From Metridium senile (taxonomy: Eukaryota > Cnidaria > Anthozoa > Actiniaria > Metridiidae), in contig OX459095.1 of the NCBI GenBank assembly GCA_949775045.1, positions 28,600,564 through 28,664,563 of the forward strand: a DNA stretch of 64,000 bases. The letters are read 5' to 3'. The notes under the pieces were generated by a model. The model was given only the letters and a program-made list of their open reading frames with translations, ran no database searches and was not told the origin of the DNA. Below, piece by piece: positions 11,850-24,384 of the stretch. Both the position numbers and the translations under genes were made by a program. Each line of letters begins with the position of its first letter. The first letter of the stretch is position 1.

Positions 11850-12815
11850 TGCTTGGTTGAAACAACAATAAGAAATGACCAATCGAAATGGTTATCTTAA
11901 CCAATTCTATTTGGGATGTAAAAACAACCAAAATCATTATGGTTGAAATTACCAATAAAATTGGTTATTTGATATTGTTTTATAAACAAAAATCAAAATC
12001 ATTACGGTTAACGTTGCTATAACCAATGGATTGTTTTTTTCAGAATGTATAGGCCAATAACATGTTTTTTCGGGGGGGAAAACATACAGCTGTTACGACC
12101 ACTGCACAAAAATACGGATTTGCAAATATTAGGAGATAATTTCATCCACCATTTGCAACATATAGCAAATGTGAAATAAAAATGACCTTTGCCCATAGTG
12201 CAAAATTATTGCAACGTTTATTGAAAATCATATTTGAGTTCATTTGCCCTCGTATTTGCACCGTAGTGTTGAATGGCAACTGTACGTTTGCTAACTGTTA
12301 CAACGTTGGTAGAGGGCCTGGGCCGGGGAAATTTATGCCCGGCCCAAGGTGCTTTGCAAACTTTACAAAAGACCGTTTGAATGGCGCCCGTTACTTTGTG
12401 GCGTTGGTGACTGATTTCAATCACAAAAATGGACCATTTACCCGGTTAGAATCGCTTATACGGAACCCAAGTGCTTGTATATCCTTCAGGAAGAACTTGT
12501 TGCTATTTGACGAGTTAAAAAGAATGACTTGCTGTCCTTAATGCCGTTTAACTTCTTCAGGTAAGAACCCTTCGAAAGAGCCACACTTTGTCAGATACTC
12601 AGTTACTATAGTTGGTGTTAGCGTTGTATAGCACTATAACTAAGCCACAGATGTGATTCTTGGCTTCTTTTAAAGCTTTAAAAGAAAGAAAAACGATTAT
12701 AAAACTATTTGTGAAGCAAAATGATTTCTTTGACTTCTTATTAAAACAAGAAATGAACTCGAAGCAATAGGACACCAAGTCGAAATCGAAGCGGCCATCT
12801 TGCAATTGTCGAATT
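11850..12815. other. Element interior, degenerate inverted repeats, no gene
   Basis: Around 11860-12040 there are repeated AACCAAT/ATTGGTT words in both orientations, probably a decayed MITE. The rest up to 12815 holds short reading frames with no recognisable product. Confidence 0.45.
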
Positions 12816-12817
12816 TA

Positions 12818-13080
12818 TACACCTAATCCAAAAAACGTTGTCTGGTTCGCCGCACAGTCCTCGCGCCAAGACTGTGAAAGATATTGGTTATATCTAATCA
12901 GTAATTAATTTATTTGCATGTTCACACTCTAGTGTGGTACTTTTTTCAACGAAAAAGTGTTGTGCCTACTTTTATTTTCTTGTTTTATCACTCTCATCAA
13001 AATATTCACTGTGTTTTCCTTCACGGTCTTGGCGCGAGGACTGTGCGGCGGACCCGACAACGTTTTTTGGATTAGGTGTA
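12818..13080. mobile_element. TACACCTA-type MITE, core variant with CGCACAGTCC
   Basis: It starts TACACCTAATCCAAAAAACG and ends with the near-perfect complement CGTTTTTTGGATTAGGTGTA. The inner arms share CGCCGCACAGTCCTCGCGCC and its complement. Confidence 0.85.
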
Positions 13081-13188
13081 TACTATTTAAACTCACTCTA
13101 TATGTTAGCTACAAATATGATTATTATACATTTTACTAACTACATTGAATCTGATTGGCTGAGAGCACACGGCTAAATCTGAATAGCA

Positions 13189-13243
13189 TGTGAACTTGAC
13201 AGTGATAATTGCATTGTCTGTAGTTATCACTGTCAAGTTCCCA
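13189..13243. repeat. Short hairpin
   Basis: GAACTTGACAGTGATAA at the left pairs with TTATCACTGTCAAGTTC at the right across a loop of about 20 bases. Confidence 0.75.
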
Positions 13244-13374
13244 GGCTCTCTCCGTTCTCAGGGAGTTGATGTGAAAATGGCAGCGAGATTTGCTTGTTAT
13301 TGTCTCTTTTACCTGATTATAATTGTACTTTTACTTTAAAAAATGTATAATAAAACAATTATTGAATTCGGTTT

Positions 13375-13490
13375 TCGCATGATATCGTAAATTATCAAGA
13401 CCTTGAGTCAGTATTATCTGCCTCAGCCAGGAGGCTTCGGCAGATAACACAGACCTCGGTCTTGATAATTTACGATATCATACTCAACCT
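13375..13490. repeat. Hairpin element with GGCTTCGGC-type core
   Basis: The left arm ATGATATCGTAAATTATCAA pairs with TTGATAATTTACGATATCAT. The middle has a second pairing, TTATCTGCC with GGCAGATAA. From 13500 to 14154 only AT-rich spacer was seen. Confidence 0.75.
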
Positions 13491-14158
13491 CATCCAATAA
13501 TTGCTTATTATTGGCTTGTTTTAAACCTTGAAAAGAAAGAAAAACGATTATCAAACTTATTGTGAAGCAAAATGATTTCTTTGACTTCTTAAATTGCTTT
13601 ATAAACCAAGCAAGAAATAATCTCTAAGTGTTATATTCATAGGGGCAAGATGGTACTACTTACACAATCATATACTTCTTACATATAAAAATGTAATACT
13701 CTTATTCCTTTTTTATTATGATGTACTTTTCTTACGTTGTTCTTCTGATATTTTTTCTTATTAAATTGTTTTAAGCAACATTTGTAGGCACACTTTTGTA
13801 AGGGGGAAGGATAGTACCAGTTGGGGGCAAGATGGCAATGGGGCAAGATGACTGTAATTCCTTGAACCATGTTATCTAACTCAAACTGCTATATAAACTG
13901 CATTATTTCAAATTGTTTGTTCCTCACTTTTAACGGCTGAGTGAATGATTTAATGAAAGGAATTAAGACTACTATCAAAACCATCAAGGTTTGAAATACT
14001 GATCTAAATATTTGATTGTTTATATCCACAGAACTAAATAGAACTGTTGTTCAAGAAGAAGAAGTACTGGTATTCTATCTGGACACAAGTGAATATGTCT
14101 ATATATATAGTAGCTTATTAGTAGCTTGTAGGAATTACAGAATAAGTTAATTGATTAA

Positions 14159-16733
14159 GAGGCTGTCTCGCTAATAACCACCCACTCATTTTTGCTTCAA
14201 AAATGGATTTGCCTGAAACTCTGTCGACTGAAAGGGTTTACTAAGACTAAAACAAGAATGCATTTAGTTTGGTAAGAAATGATTTCGTTGTTGAGCTAGA
14301 AGCCGTTAAACATTTTTGCCCGTCGGGTGCATTCGCGACACTTTGAAAACTGAAAATAAGCCATTTTTCGTAGCGCCGTATAATACTTGATTCGCAGCAT
14401 AAACCAATCAATTTTATATCAAAGTCTTTTTAAATCACTCATCTTTACAGCTAAGGGGTTTATGTGTGTCTAAATTTATTTTTAATCGAGTTATCAAGAT
14501 TATAATGACCCCTATTTATCGCTTATTCAAATAGACTCAAAATGGCCTTATTTCAATGTCTGATTTCTAAATTTCGGGACTTAGTTAAAAGTTTCAACCA
14601 ATGCAGGTCAAAAGTATGGTATTTCATTTGCACAAATTGTGAAAATCAGATGTACGATTTTTGATTATCCAAAGTTATGACCGTTTGAAGTAGCACATGT
14701 TCGACTAATTGTGATTTTCTGTCTATTGTATAAGACCACTATGGTCGAGCGTTTTTATCGCAAATACAACTTACATGCTCCAAAAGTAACGCTTATTTCC
14801 ATCTTAAAGACATTTGCCAGTGCCTTAGACTGCTGAATGCTACCAGTAATCCAGCAAGTAGGTATGTAGATAGTTAAGTCGAGTTGCTTGTTTGCGAGTT
14901 AGATTCGATCTCACAGGTGTTTCTACTTTTAACGCTGAATTATACTGTTCAAACATCGTTCTAGAATCACTTTCCTCGAGAATCGGTTCAAAGTATTTCA
15001 AAGCTTCTTATTTTGGAAGAGAATCTGACTGGTTTTTGTTTTTAGAGCAAAATGTCATGCCATATCAATCGAGCATGATTAGTCGAGTACATTGTTGTTG
15101 CTTTCGTAGAGGTTCGCATATGTGTGAAACCGTTAGGTATTTCGCTCGCGCACGGTTACTAGTAACAGTTTCAAGTTGTGATCACAAATAAATTATATTA
15201 AATGTTCTTGGGTTTTTTTGCATTGAAGCTTTCCATCCTAGCTGGAATTTACATTGTACATGTACGTGGCTTAGGGGGGGGGAGGGGAATTGGGTTACTA
15301 CCTTTGTCCAAGTGGTAGGGGTGATCGGTGTACCTTTTAGGGTTGTAAATATTTTTTGTGCGTACCTTTTAGGGTTCTGGCTTAAAAGCAGCTAGTTTGT
15401 ACTAAACCCAGGGATTGTACTCGGGGGGTAACATGACATTACACCCAAAATAATACATGGCATGCAATGCAATATTTCTTTACGGAACTCACGCCTTGCT
15501 GAAAACAAATTTTAAACGAATAATTTTCTGATACACGGATCGAAACAAAAATTGAATTCGGAGTTGTGGGCACCCCAAAAAATTCGGGTTTCATTTTAAG
15601 ACCTAAAAAAATACTTGGCAGGTCTCTTGACCCAAAAAAATACTTCAGACCTCCCCGTCATATTACCCCCAAGTACATCTCCGGGGGTACTACGCTTTCT
15701 CTTGTCTTTAAAACTATGTGAAACTTGTACTAATTGTTGTCAGCGATAAAACTATTTAGCGGTTTCACACATATGCGAACCTCTACGAAAGCAACAACAA
15801 TGTACTCGACTAATCATGCTCGATTGATATGGCAAGACATTTTGCTCTAAAAACAAAAACCAGTCAGATTCTCTTCCAAAATAAGAAGCTTTGAAATACC
15901 TTGAACAGATTCTCGAGGAAAGTGATTCTAGAACGATGTTTAAACAGTATAATTCAGAGTTAAAAGTAGAAACACCTGTGAGATCGAATCTAACTCGCAA
16001 ACAAGCAACTCGTCCTAACTATCTACAGACCAACTTGCTGGATTACTGGTAGCATTCAGCAGTCTAAGGCACTGGCAAATGTCTTTACAATGGAAATAAG
16101 CGTTACTTTTGGAGCATGTAAGTTGTATTTGTGATAAAAACGCTCGACCATAGTGGTCTTATACAATAGACAGAAAATCGCAATTAGTCGAACATGTGCT
16201 ACTTCAAACGGTCATAACTTTGGAAAATCAAAAATCGTACATCTAATTTTCACAATTTGTGCAAATGAAATACCATACTTTTGACCTGCATTGGTTGAAA
16301 CTTTTAACTAAGTCCCAAAATTTAGAAATCAGACATTGAAATAAGGCCATTTTGAGTCTATTTGAATAAGCGATAAATAGGGGTCATTATAATCTTGATA
16401 ACTCGTTTAAAAATAAATTTAGACACACATAAACCCCTTAGCTGTAAAGACGAGTGATTTAAAAAGACTTTGATATAAAATTTATTGGTTTATGCTGCGA
16501 ATCAAGTATTATATGGCGCTACGAAAAATGGCTTATTTTCAGTTTTCAAAACGTTGCGACTGCACCCGACGGGCAAAATTGTTTAACGGCTTCTAGCTCA
16601 ACAACGAAATCATTTCTTACCAAACTAAATGCATTCTTGTTTTAGTCTTAGTAAACCCTTTCAGTCGACAGAGTTTCAGGCAAATCCATTTTTGAAGCAA
16701 AAACGAGTGGGTGGTTTTTAGCGAGACAGCCTC
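14159..16733. mobile_element. Foldback element A with TTAA target duplication
   Basis: A 2,575-bp element flanked by TTAA at 14155-14158 and 16734-16737. Its arms (about 14159-15136 and 15756-16733) are long, highly similar inverted repeats of about 980 bp. It starts GAGGCTGTCTCGCTAATAAC; a spacer of about 620 bp separates the arms. TTAA duplication is typical of piggyBac and Kolobok-type DNA transposons. A mirrored reading frame (14892-15191 plus, 15752-16000 minus, both beginning MRVRFDLTGVSTFN) is a consequence of the inverted arms. It is nested inside the hAT-like element. Confidence 0.85.
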
Positions 16734-16839
16734 TTAAGTATCTCAGTCGTGACCGGTATGGTATCCGGACAGTGACTTGAAATAACAATTTGTTCCAAAA
16801 AAATTGTCAATTTGTCATTATATTAATCTCCACTTACTT

Positions 16840-17600
16840 TTATCATTTATTGTCAACCGTCATCACAACCGGTATTATCACCATTAACACTGTTCTCATT
16901 TAATACTAACATCATCATCCCAATCACTATCATTTTTATTATCATAACCCTACACCTGCATTATATATATCAATCATTATATTAATGTCCACTTACTTTT
17001 ATCAGTGTCATTGTTATCACAACCAGTATTATCAACATTAGTACTAGTATCATTATTATCATCTCCATCATGATACTAGTACTAATGTTGATAATACCGG
17101 TTGTGATAACAATAACACTGATGAAAGTAAGTAGAGATTAATACAATGATTAATAATGACAATACTGATTATATGAGTGATGATGATGCAAGTAACAGTG
17201 GAGATGAATAAATATAATAATAGATAAATAATGAACATTAGTGACATAGAAAATGATATTTAAATGAAAGATAATATAATGATAATGGTTAATGTGGAGG
17301 ATAATGCTGGTAATAATAATGATGAATATAAATGATAATGAATGTCATGGTGTACGGTACCGGTAGTGATAATATTTAGATATGATAGTGAATTATCACT
17401 ACACTTTATCATTTATATTCATCATTATTATTATCACCAGCATTATCCTCCACATTACCCATATCATTATATTATCTATTATTTATATATCATTTTCTAT
17501 GTCACTTATTTTCATAATTTATCTAGTATTATATTATTTACACTGTTACTTGCATCATCATCACTCATATCATCATTATTGTCATTATAATACATATTAC
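16840..17600. repeat. ATC/ATT-rich palindromic simple-sequence region
   Basis: Imperfect ATT, ATC and GAT trinucleotide runs are arranged as nested palindromes. One has arms about 16990-17055 and 17072-17140, sharing ACTAGTACTAATGTTGATAA-type sequence. A second has arms about 17160-17345 and 17395-17590. No coding capacity was recognised. Confidence 0.7.
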
Positions 17601-17612
17601 TATTATTATTAT

Positions 17613-17720
17613 GTAGTGTTTACAACATGAGCGGCCGTGTTGTATCGGCAGATACAATCGCAAGCCGAAGGCGCGCGATTGTATCGCCGATACAACACGG
17701 ACGCGAATGTTGTAAACTAC
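17613..17720. repeat. Hairpin of the ACAACATGAGCGGCCG family
   Basis: The arms GTAGTGTTTACAACAT and ATGTTGTAAACTAC pair. Inside them are GTGTTGTATCGGC/GCCGATACAACAC and GATACAATCGC/GCGATTGTATC. A divergent relative with the same order of blocks lies in intron 5 of gene 2 (41213-41336). Confidence 0.75.
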
Positions 17721-18098
17721 TTAAAAAATGTCTAGGTTAGCTCTTTCATATTTTACCAAAATTTTCAAGATTAAAATAAATTTTGCCGTAAAATTACAAG
17801 TTAAAACTTATGCAAATCAGGATATACAACACTAGTGTTGTATCAGATTTACAACACTCGTCATGGTCATGATTTCTTTTGAAAATGTCTCATTAATTAT
17901 TCATGAATTTTTTAATACACTTTATCATCATCATCGCACTCCATTTTAATATATGGCTTAAAAATTGCTCACATTCAGTTTAGTGTGTATTTAATGTCTT
18001 TTCATTCATAGAGATTCAATGATAAAATATTTGAGCTTGGCCCATACTGTCAATAACTCTGTTTGATATTTCCACCTACAGACCTCACACTCAGTTAA

Positions 18099-21033
18099 GG
18101 TGACTCATCAGTTATTATCGGCTCACTCGGCTATGACAATTTTGTACTCGTAACATTTTCTGCTTTTAAGCTATTGCCATAAAAATTACACATCTTCTAC
18201 AAAAACTATTCAAGAATAATGTGAAATAATTTGATTGCACTAGAAGTAAATAATTTTTGCGATATTTTAGTTAACGCAAGTGCGCTAGTTTGACTAAAAT
18301 TCGATTATTCTGAAAATCTGTCCGTTTTATTTTTATGATTTTTTTTAATCGTTTTAGAAGAATACAATAAACAACCAGACAAAGTTTCAACAAAATTCAC
18401 GGAGCCAGAGCACAGCTATATGAAGGTTACTTAAATTCAATTCTTAAATCATCTTGAAATGTTGTTAAGTCAATACTCTTTAAATAAATAAGTTTTCAAG
18501 ACGACTTTTAAGTATGAGTGTTGTGAGATTCTAACATATCGATATGCCATGCTGAATGCCAATCGCTTAGGCCAATGTAGAATATTTTTAAGTTATGTTA
18601 GGATAATAAAATGCTCAAATACCTGCTCAAGTATAATCAGACGCGTGTTTCCATCTTTTTCCAAAACTACTCAATAGTTATCATTCACAATTCGTCTGCA
18701 TGGCTTCCATGGTTCTGTAAACATTTTACATCGAACTCCGTAGTTGTAAACGGCTTTAAATAAGAGAAATTTCTTTGGGCATTGCATAGTGTTCAGTTTC
18801 AAGCTCAATCTAAGCTGGGATGGTGATTGTGTTTACAAATGCAAAACTAGCATAGGTGTCGATTATCCCAAGAATTCACACCCTTGTTGGGGGCACATAA
18901 GTATAAACAAAAGAAGACAGCAAGGGGAGGGGTGGGGCGAAGGCGTTGTTATTGTTTTATTCCCAGGAGGAAGAAAAGTATGAAAAGATAACGAATATTT
19001 TTTGCAAGCATTACTATACTTGTGTTCTTGAATTCGGGTGTGTAGAGACCTTTCTGTCTATAAGTGGAGTATCATGTTTAGATGTAGAACTGCTTAATCA
19101 GTTCAAGAATGAGCAAGTGAGCAACTCAATGACGCAAACCCAAGTTAAATTTTTCATTACCTTGCGTTTATTTGTTTGTCAAGCACAGTAAACGTAGAGC
19201 CTGCAAAGCACATTTATAATAGAATGCATTCATGTAAATATTAATATGGAATTTCTTGTAGTTTCATAATTTGCTATTTCTTTGAAACAAGATATAAAAA
19301 TAGCCAGGTGTGATATACCAAAGTATAAAGTGAATTGCCTTTGTTATTGTTCTTCTTTTTTCATTACAACAGGTTCTATATGTCCCAGCCCTTCATCAAT
19401 ACACCCTCCGCAGTATAATTTACTGTTCCACTATTGTCAATTCATTTACTCGAACTTCATTTTGCCAGCATCATACGAACTTATTTTAAGGCAATTTTTT
19501 TCTCCTTCTTCCTCCAAGTTTTTGCAGATTTCTTCAGCCGTATATTAATTAATAATAACAGCACAATCAAATACCAAGACCAAATGATGACAATTACGAA
19601 AGATATTCGTTATCTTTTCATACTTTTCTTCCTCCTGGGAATAAAACAATAACAACGCCTTCGCCCCACCCCTCCCCTCCCCTTGTTGTCCTCTTTTGTT
19701 TATACTTATGTGCCCCCAACAAGGGTGTGAATTCTTGGGATAATCGACAGCTATGCTAGTTTTGCATTCGTAAACACAATCACCATCCCAGCTTAGATTG
19801 AGCTTGAAACTGAACACTATGCAATGCCCAAAGAAATTTCTCTTATTTAAAGCCGTTTACAACTACGGAGTTCGATGTAAAATGTTTAGATAGATAGATA
19901 GATAGATCGTTTATTTAAATAACTACACCTAGCAGCCAAAAGCTGAATTACGTGGTAAAATACAATATCATATATATATATATATACACTAACTATAATA
20001 AATATAATTTATAAAAATTCGATAAATATATTGCATCTATATTGTATCTAGTATTGAATATACTATTTACAATAAATTTTGAAAATTATGGGCTACTAAA
20101 ACGTTCCACTGAATGACTGAGTATAAAAGAATTTTTAAATCGATTCGTTCTACAATGGGGAATGTCAAATTGTCTCATCCTCCGTAGTTTTCTGTTGTTG
20201 GAGGCCTTCGGCGGGAGAAGTGAAGCCAGCGTGTGGTCTGAATCATTGGCTATCATCTCGAATAAGTCGTTGGACAATATATCACGCCTGGCAGACAGGG
20301 TTGTTAATTCAGCTGCCTGAAGTGCCTCTGAGTAGTTGAGCTCTGGGTAAATCGTTCTCATTGCGCGCCTCTGTATTGCCTCAATCTGGATAGATAGGTA
20401 ATCAATTACAGAACCATGGAAGCCATGCAGACGAATTGTGAATGATAACTATTGAGTAGTTTTGGAAAAAGATGGAAACACGCGTCTGATTATACTTGAG
20501 CAGGTATTTGAGCATTTTATTATCCTAACATAACTTAAAAATATTCTACATTGGCCTAAGCGATTGGCATTCGGCATGGCATATCGATATGTTAGAATCT
20601 CACAACACTCATACTTAAAAGTTGTCTTGAAAACTTATTTATTTAAAGAGTATTGACTTAACAACATTTCATTTCAAGATGATTTTAGAATTGAATTTAA
20701 GTAACCTTCATATAGCTGTGCTCTGGCTCCGTGAATTTTGTTGAAACTTTGTCTGGTTGTTTATTGTATTCTTCTAAAACGATTAAAAAAAAATCATAAA
20801 AATAAAACGGACAGATTTTCAGAATAATCGAATTTTAGTCAAACTAGCGCACTTGCGTCAACTAAAATATCGCAAAAATTATTTACTTCTAGTGCAATCA
20901 AATTATTTCACATTATTCTTGAATAGTTTTTGTAGAAGATGTGTAATTTTTATGGCAATAGCTTAAAAGCAGAAAATGTTACGAGTACAAAATTGTCATA
21001 GCCGAGTGAGCTGATAATAACTGATGAGTCACC
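18099..21033. mobile_element. Foldback element B with TTAA target duplication
   Basis: It is flanked by TTAA at 18095-18098 and 21034-21037. It starts GGTGACTCATCAGTTATTAT and ends in the complement. The arms are about 18099-18997 and 19603-21033, the right arm being interrupted by a LINE fragment of about 520 bp. Without that insertion both arms are about 900 bp around a spacer of about 605 bp, nearly the same architecture as element A. Confidence 0.85.
19888..20408 (-). pseudogene. 5'-truncated non-LTR retrotransposon (LINE) 3' end
   Basis: The minus-strand frame 20086-20361 reads as the C-terminal tail found after the reverse transcriptase in CR1/L2-type LINEs: YPELNYSEALQAAELTTLS, then RRDILSNDLFEMI and HTLASLLPP. 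After the stop, a 3' region of about 200 bp ends in a TATC microsatellite tail (19888-19910 on the plus strand as AGAT repeats). It interrupts one arm of foldback element B exactly where the other arm is continuous, so it inserted after that element. Confidence 0.7.
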
Positions 21034-21050
21034 TTAATAACCTCTTATTA

Positions 21051-21500
21051 TTATATGGCTACGATAGTACGCGCGCTCTGATTGGCTGATTTCCAGTCTG
21101 ATATTTTCCCATATCAGACCGTTACCATGACAATGGTCCAATTTTCATTTTTTTTTTCAGACCGGGAAATTAAAAAACAACTTGTAAAGTATTGCAATAA
21201 ATATTTTGTTAAATTTTTGTCTTTTCATACCGGCAAAGTGTTTTTTAGCCAGTTTAGTGTGTGTTTAATGTATTCTTATTCATTAATAATGAGACTTCGA
21301 CGATAAAATATTTGCAATTTCGTACATTGCTAAGAAAAAAAGCCATATAATAAACGATTTATTAACCTCGCTTGTTCGGTCTGTCCGGAAAAATATCAGA
21401 CCTCGGTCTTTTTTGTACTGACCTCGCTCCGCTCATTCCGTACTGTCAAGACCTCGGTCTGATATTTTCTATACAGACCTCGCGCTCGGTTAATAACCTC
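21051..21500. repeat. Dispersed repeat, copy 1 (TATGGCTACGATAGTACGC type)
   Basis: About 450 bp and highly similar to 25658-26117 in the same orientation. It contains inverted words CATATCAGACCG and CGGTCTGATATT and GC-rich CCTCGC/GAGCG words near the right end. Part of its middle (the AGTTTAGTGTGT segment) also occurs near 17970. Confidence 0.75.
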
Positions 21501-22259
21501 TTAATATTATTTATTGCCAGTCTATATACAATGTATCATTATCTATGTCATAGATTTAAAACATAAATAAATATAAAAAGTTTATTTAGTCAAATTTGAG
21601 GTCTGTCAAAAATCATATAGTGCAAAGTACAAAGATAATCAGTGTGCAAGATTATTGGCTTAAGGACCATCAGGTTTGACCAAATAATTATTTCAATATT
21701 TATATAGAGAGTGATAGAGAATTTGCATTATGTCATCATATACTGTCAAGATCAGAATTGAATGCTTTGTCCACTTTCTACTGTGAAATAATATTTCACA
21801 TGGGAATTAAAAGTTTGGATAATAATTGAAAGTTGTAAAACATTCTGATAGTTGTAGTTACATGATGCCATCATGGCCTATTGCATTAGTGGTTTTCACT
21901 TGCCCATGAAAGAATGTTCAGTGTTTTAGTAGTTGGCTCTGAACATGATATTTTCTTTTAATTTTGATCAACCAATACAAACTAAAAAGTCATGTTTCTT
22001 TCAAAGGCAAATGTAAAATTACTATTTATTGAACTTCATAAAATAATGGCTTGGATGTTCAAAAGAGCTGCATTATTTGAAATTATAATATATTTATATT
22101 GTATGGTGAATATGCCAACATTTGTAAGTTAAAGTTATAATATATTAAATAAATTGTATTTTGAATCTTGATGTCTTCTGAAGAGTTTTGTATGAGATAT
22201 TAGATCAGGGTGGTTATTGCATATTACTTAGGATGAATCATGAAAGCAAAAGATTAAAA
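21501..22259. other. AT-rich interior of hAT-like element, no gene seen
   Basis: No repeat, RNA or coding signal was recognised in this stretch. Confidence 0.4.
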
Positions 22260-22806
22260 ATACATTTTGCCTGAACTATTAATAATCCATTTAAGGAATT
22301 TTAAGTAAGATTTAAGCTCCCCTAAAAATGCTCAAACCAATGATTTAAGGAACTTTAAGTGCGATTTAAGCTCATCTAAAAAAGCTCAAACCAATGATTT
22401 AAGGAACTTTAAGTGCGATTTAAGCTCCCCTTAAAATACTCAAACCAATGATTTAAGGAACTTTAAGTGCAATTTAAGCTCCCCTAGAAATGCTCAAACC
22501 TATGATTTAAGGAACTTTAAGTGACATTTACATCAGTTTAAAGTACCCTTTAAGCAACTTTAAGCAACAACTTTAAGTCAGCTTAAAGGGCGTGTCTCTT
22601 TAAGCAGCTTTAAATCGCAGCTTAAAGCTGACTTAAAGTTGAACTTTATGAAACTTAAAGTTCACGTAAAGGAGTTTAAAGCAATACTTTAAGATAGCTT
22701 TAAGCTACCTTTAAGCTCGCTTAAATGTAATTTTTCATGCTGTGTTAATCAATACACTTTGTTTCATGGGTTACTGAAAACCACTCTTTTGCTTATAGTA
22801 ACTATG
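22260..22806. repeat. Right subterminal TTTAAG array, including 54-bp tandem units
   Basis: TGATTTAAGGAACTTTAAGT recurs at 22341, 22395, 22449 and 22503 (period 54). It is followed by irregular TTTAAGC and CTTAAAG words up to TTTTTCATGCTGTGTTAA (22731-22748), the complement of the start of the left array. 22740-22806 pairs with 11284-11346. Confidence 0.8.
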
Positions 22807-22809
22807 TTG

Positions 22810-24080
22810 TTTTTGTAGAGCGAAAACGCTAAAACCATGCAATATAAAAAATTGTTACAATTAAACTAATAGTTTATATCCAGTGACAATTTAGTAAATA
22901 CCACTCAACCAGAAACATCAAATACAAAAGAAAACAATACCTCACGGTCACTACAGAAGAACTATTATACAGTTGCAATTTTATTTTCATGGATATAGTG
23001 TTGTTGCTCTATCAAACTTTTGTCCCTGCCCCATAGCTGCTGTTTTGAATGCAACAGGATACCCTATAGCAGTTTCCCATTCATTACTAACATTGTACAA
23101 TAGATGCTTATTTTAATAAAAACATTGATTTTATTTCTATGTATCATCAGACAATGTTTTTTAAACATTAAAATGAAGTAAATTTGAAATTCTCCCTACC
23201 CACCCACCCAGCTTTTTCAAACAGCAATACCAGTATTTCTATTTGACCTTTAATAATACAGCACACAAACATGATATAAGTTAAGCACAATTTCAACATG
23301 AAATTTTATACAAATAAATTAGAGCAAAAGCACTGAAACCATGATATATAAAAACAAATAAAAAAATACAAATTATGTAGTTAAGTTTACTATAACATAC
23401 AGTTTCTATTTTAAATGTCATTCAACCAAAAAAATCAGATACAAAGGAAACAATGACTCGTTGTGACCAATAGTCAGTAAATAGGAAATATTGCATAGTC
23501 AGTAGCAATAATTGCATACATTTTCATGGATAAAGTTATATACTAATATTAATTTTAAGTGATCTATTTGTTCAACTTTTAAAAATAAATCAACAACTTC
23601 AATTTAACTATAAGCAATAGTACTGCAGATTAATGCAATAACTGTTAGTTAAGATCGTTGTTTTTACTTGATAAAAATAGTAACAAACAAAACAGTCACA
23701 TTCCTATCGAGATCGTGTTCAGGATAAGTTGTAAAGGCTGAGAAACTACACAAAAATCGATTGATGAGAAGAACCACAGCTCCAAATAAAACCAAAATCA
23801 AACTGGTTAGAGTTAAACTTATAACCAATATAACCTATTTTCAAAATGTTCCATAAAGTTTTACCAACGAAATCACGATGTTTTCAAATGATGGTTGGCC
23901 ATTTTCGATTAGGACCTGCAGCCTTCCCGAGAAGTTTTAACGAAAAAATACAGTCAACTATAAACGTTTTTTCGAGATCAGTTGCGCTCAACTAGTAAAT
24001 CTATAAACAAAGAACACTCACTGTGGGTTAACTACTTTACAATGTGCTGTTTTACCTCTCTTTTATCTCGTTTTCTTAAC
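22810..24080. other. Right flank of hAT-like element, no gene seen
   Basis: AT-rich sequence with only short reading frames. Nothing recognisable was found. Confidence 0.4.
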
Positions 24081-24204
24081 TTCAAAATGGCGCTTTCAAA
24101 CTAAACTGACAAGAATATCTAGCGTATCCATGTGACGTCACACTAGAGATCGCTGTAGATAGAGAATCTAATTTGCATACAATAGAGTCATCCCCTCCCT
24201 CCTG

Positions 24205-24212
24205 GATCATAA
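24205..24212. repeat. Target-site duplication, right (GATCATAA)
   Basis: The partner of 10128-10135. The sequence that follows (AAATATTTATTTAAAAAGGG) continues the alignment with unit 2 at 62858. Confidence 0.85.
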
Positions 24213-24384
24213 CAATAAACAAATATTTATTTAAAAAGGGCGTGTAATATTATGTTTATATAACCGACAGTCATTGGAGTTTCTGACTATAGCTTCAGTT
24301 GTGACAACGATTTTTGAAAAAGGAATAATATACTTAAGAGTTGATCTTACTTACTATTCAGACATTTATTTAATAGACATAAAT

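Larger units (their letters stand above)
10136..24204. mobile_element. 14,069-bp non-autonomous hAT-like element, heavily nested
   Basis: The ends are perfect 13-bp inverted repeats, CAGGAGGGAGGGG (10136-10148) and its complement (24192-24204), flanked by the direct repeat GATCATAA. An 8-bp duplication and CAG-type ends fit the hAT superfamily. A second pair of inverted words, AGTGTGACGTCAC, lies 50-70 bp inside each end (10186-10198 and 24132-24144). The paralogous place in unit 2 (about 62858) is uninterrupted, which supports insertion. No transposase-like reading frame was found; the body holds subterminal arrays, two TTAA foldbacks, hairpins and a LINE remnant. The size is unusual for a non-autonomous element and mostly reflects later nested insertions. 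Confidence 0.8.

Noticed and set aside
14892..16000. Paired frames beginning MRVRFDLTGVSTFN on opposite strands
   Set aside because: They are the same sequence in the two inverted arms of foldback A; no known domain and no separate evidence of coding.
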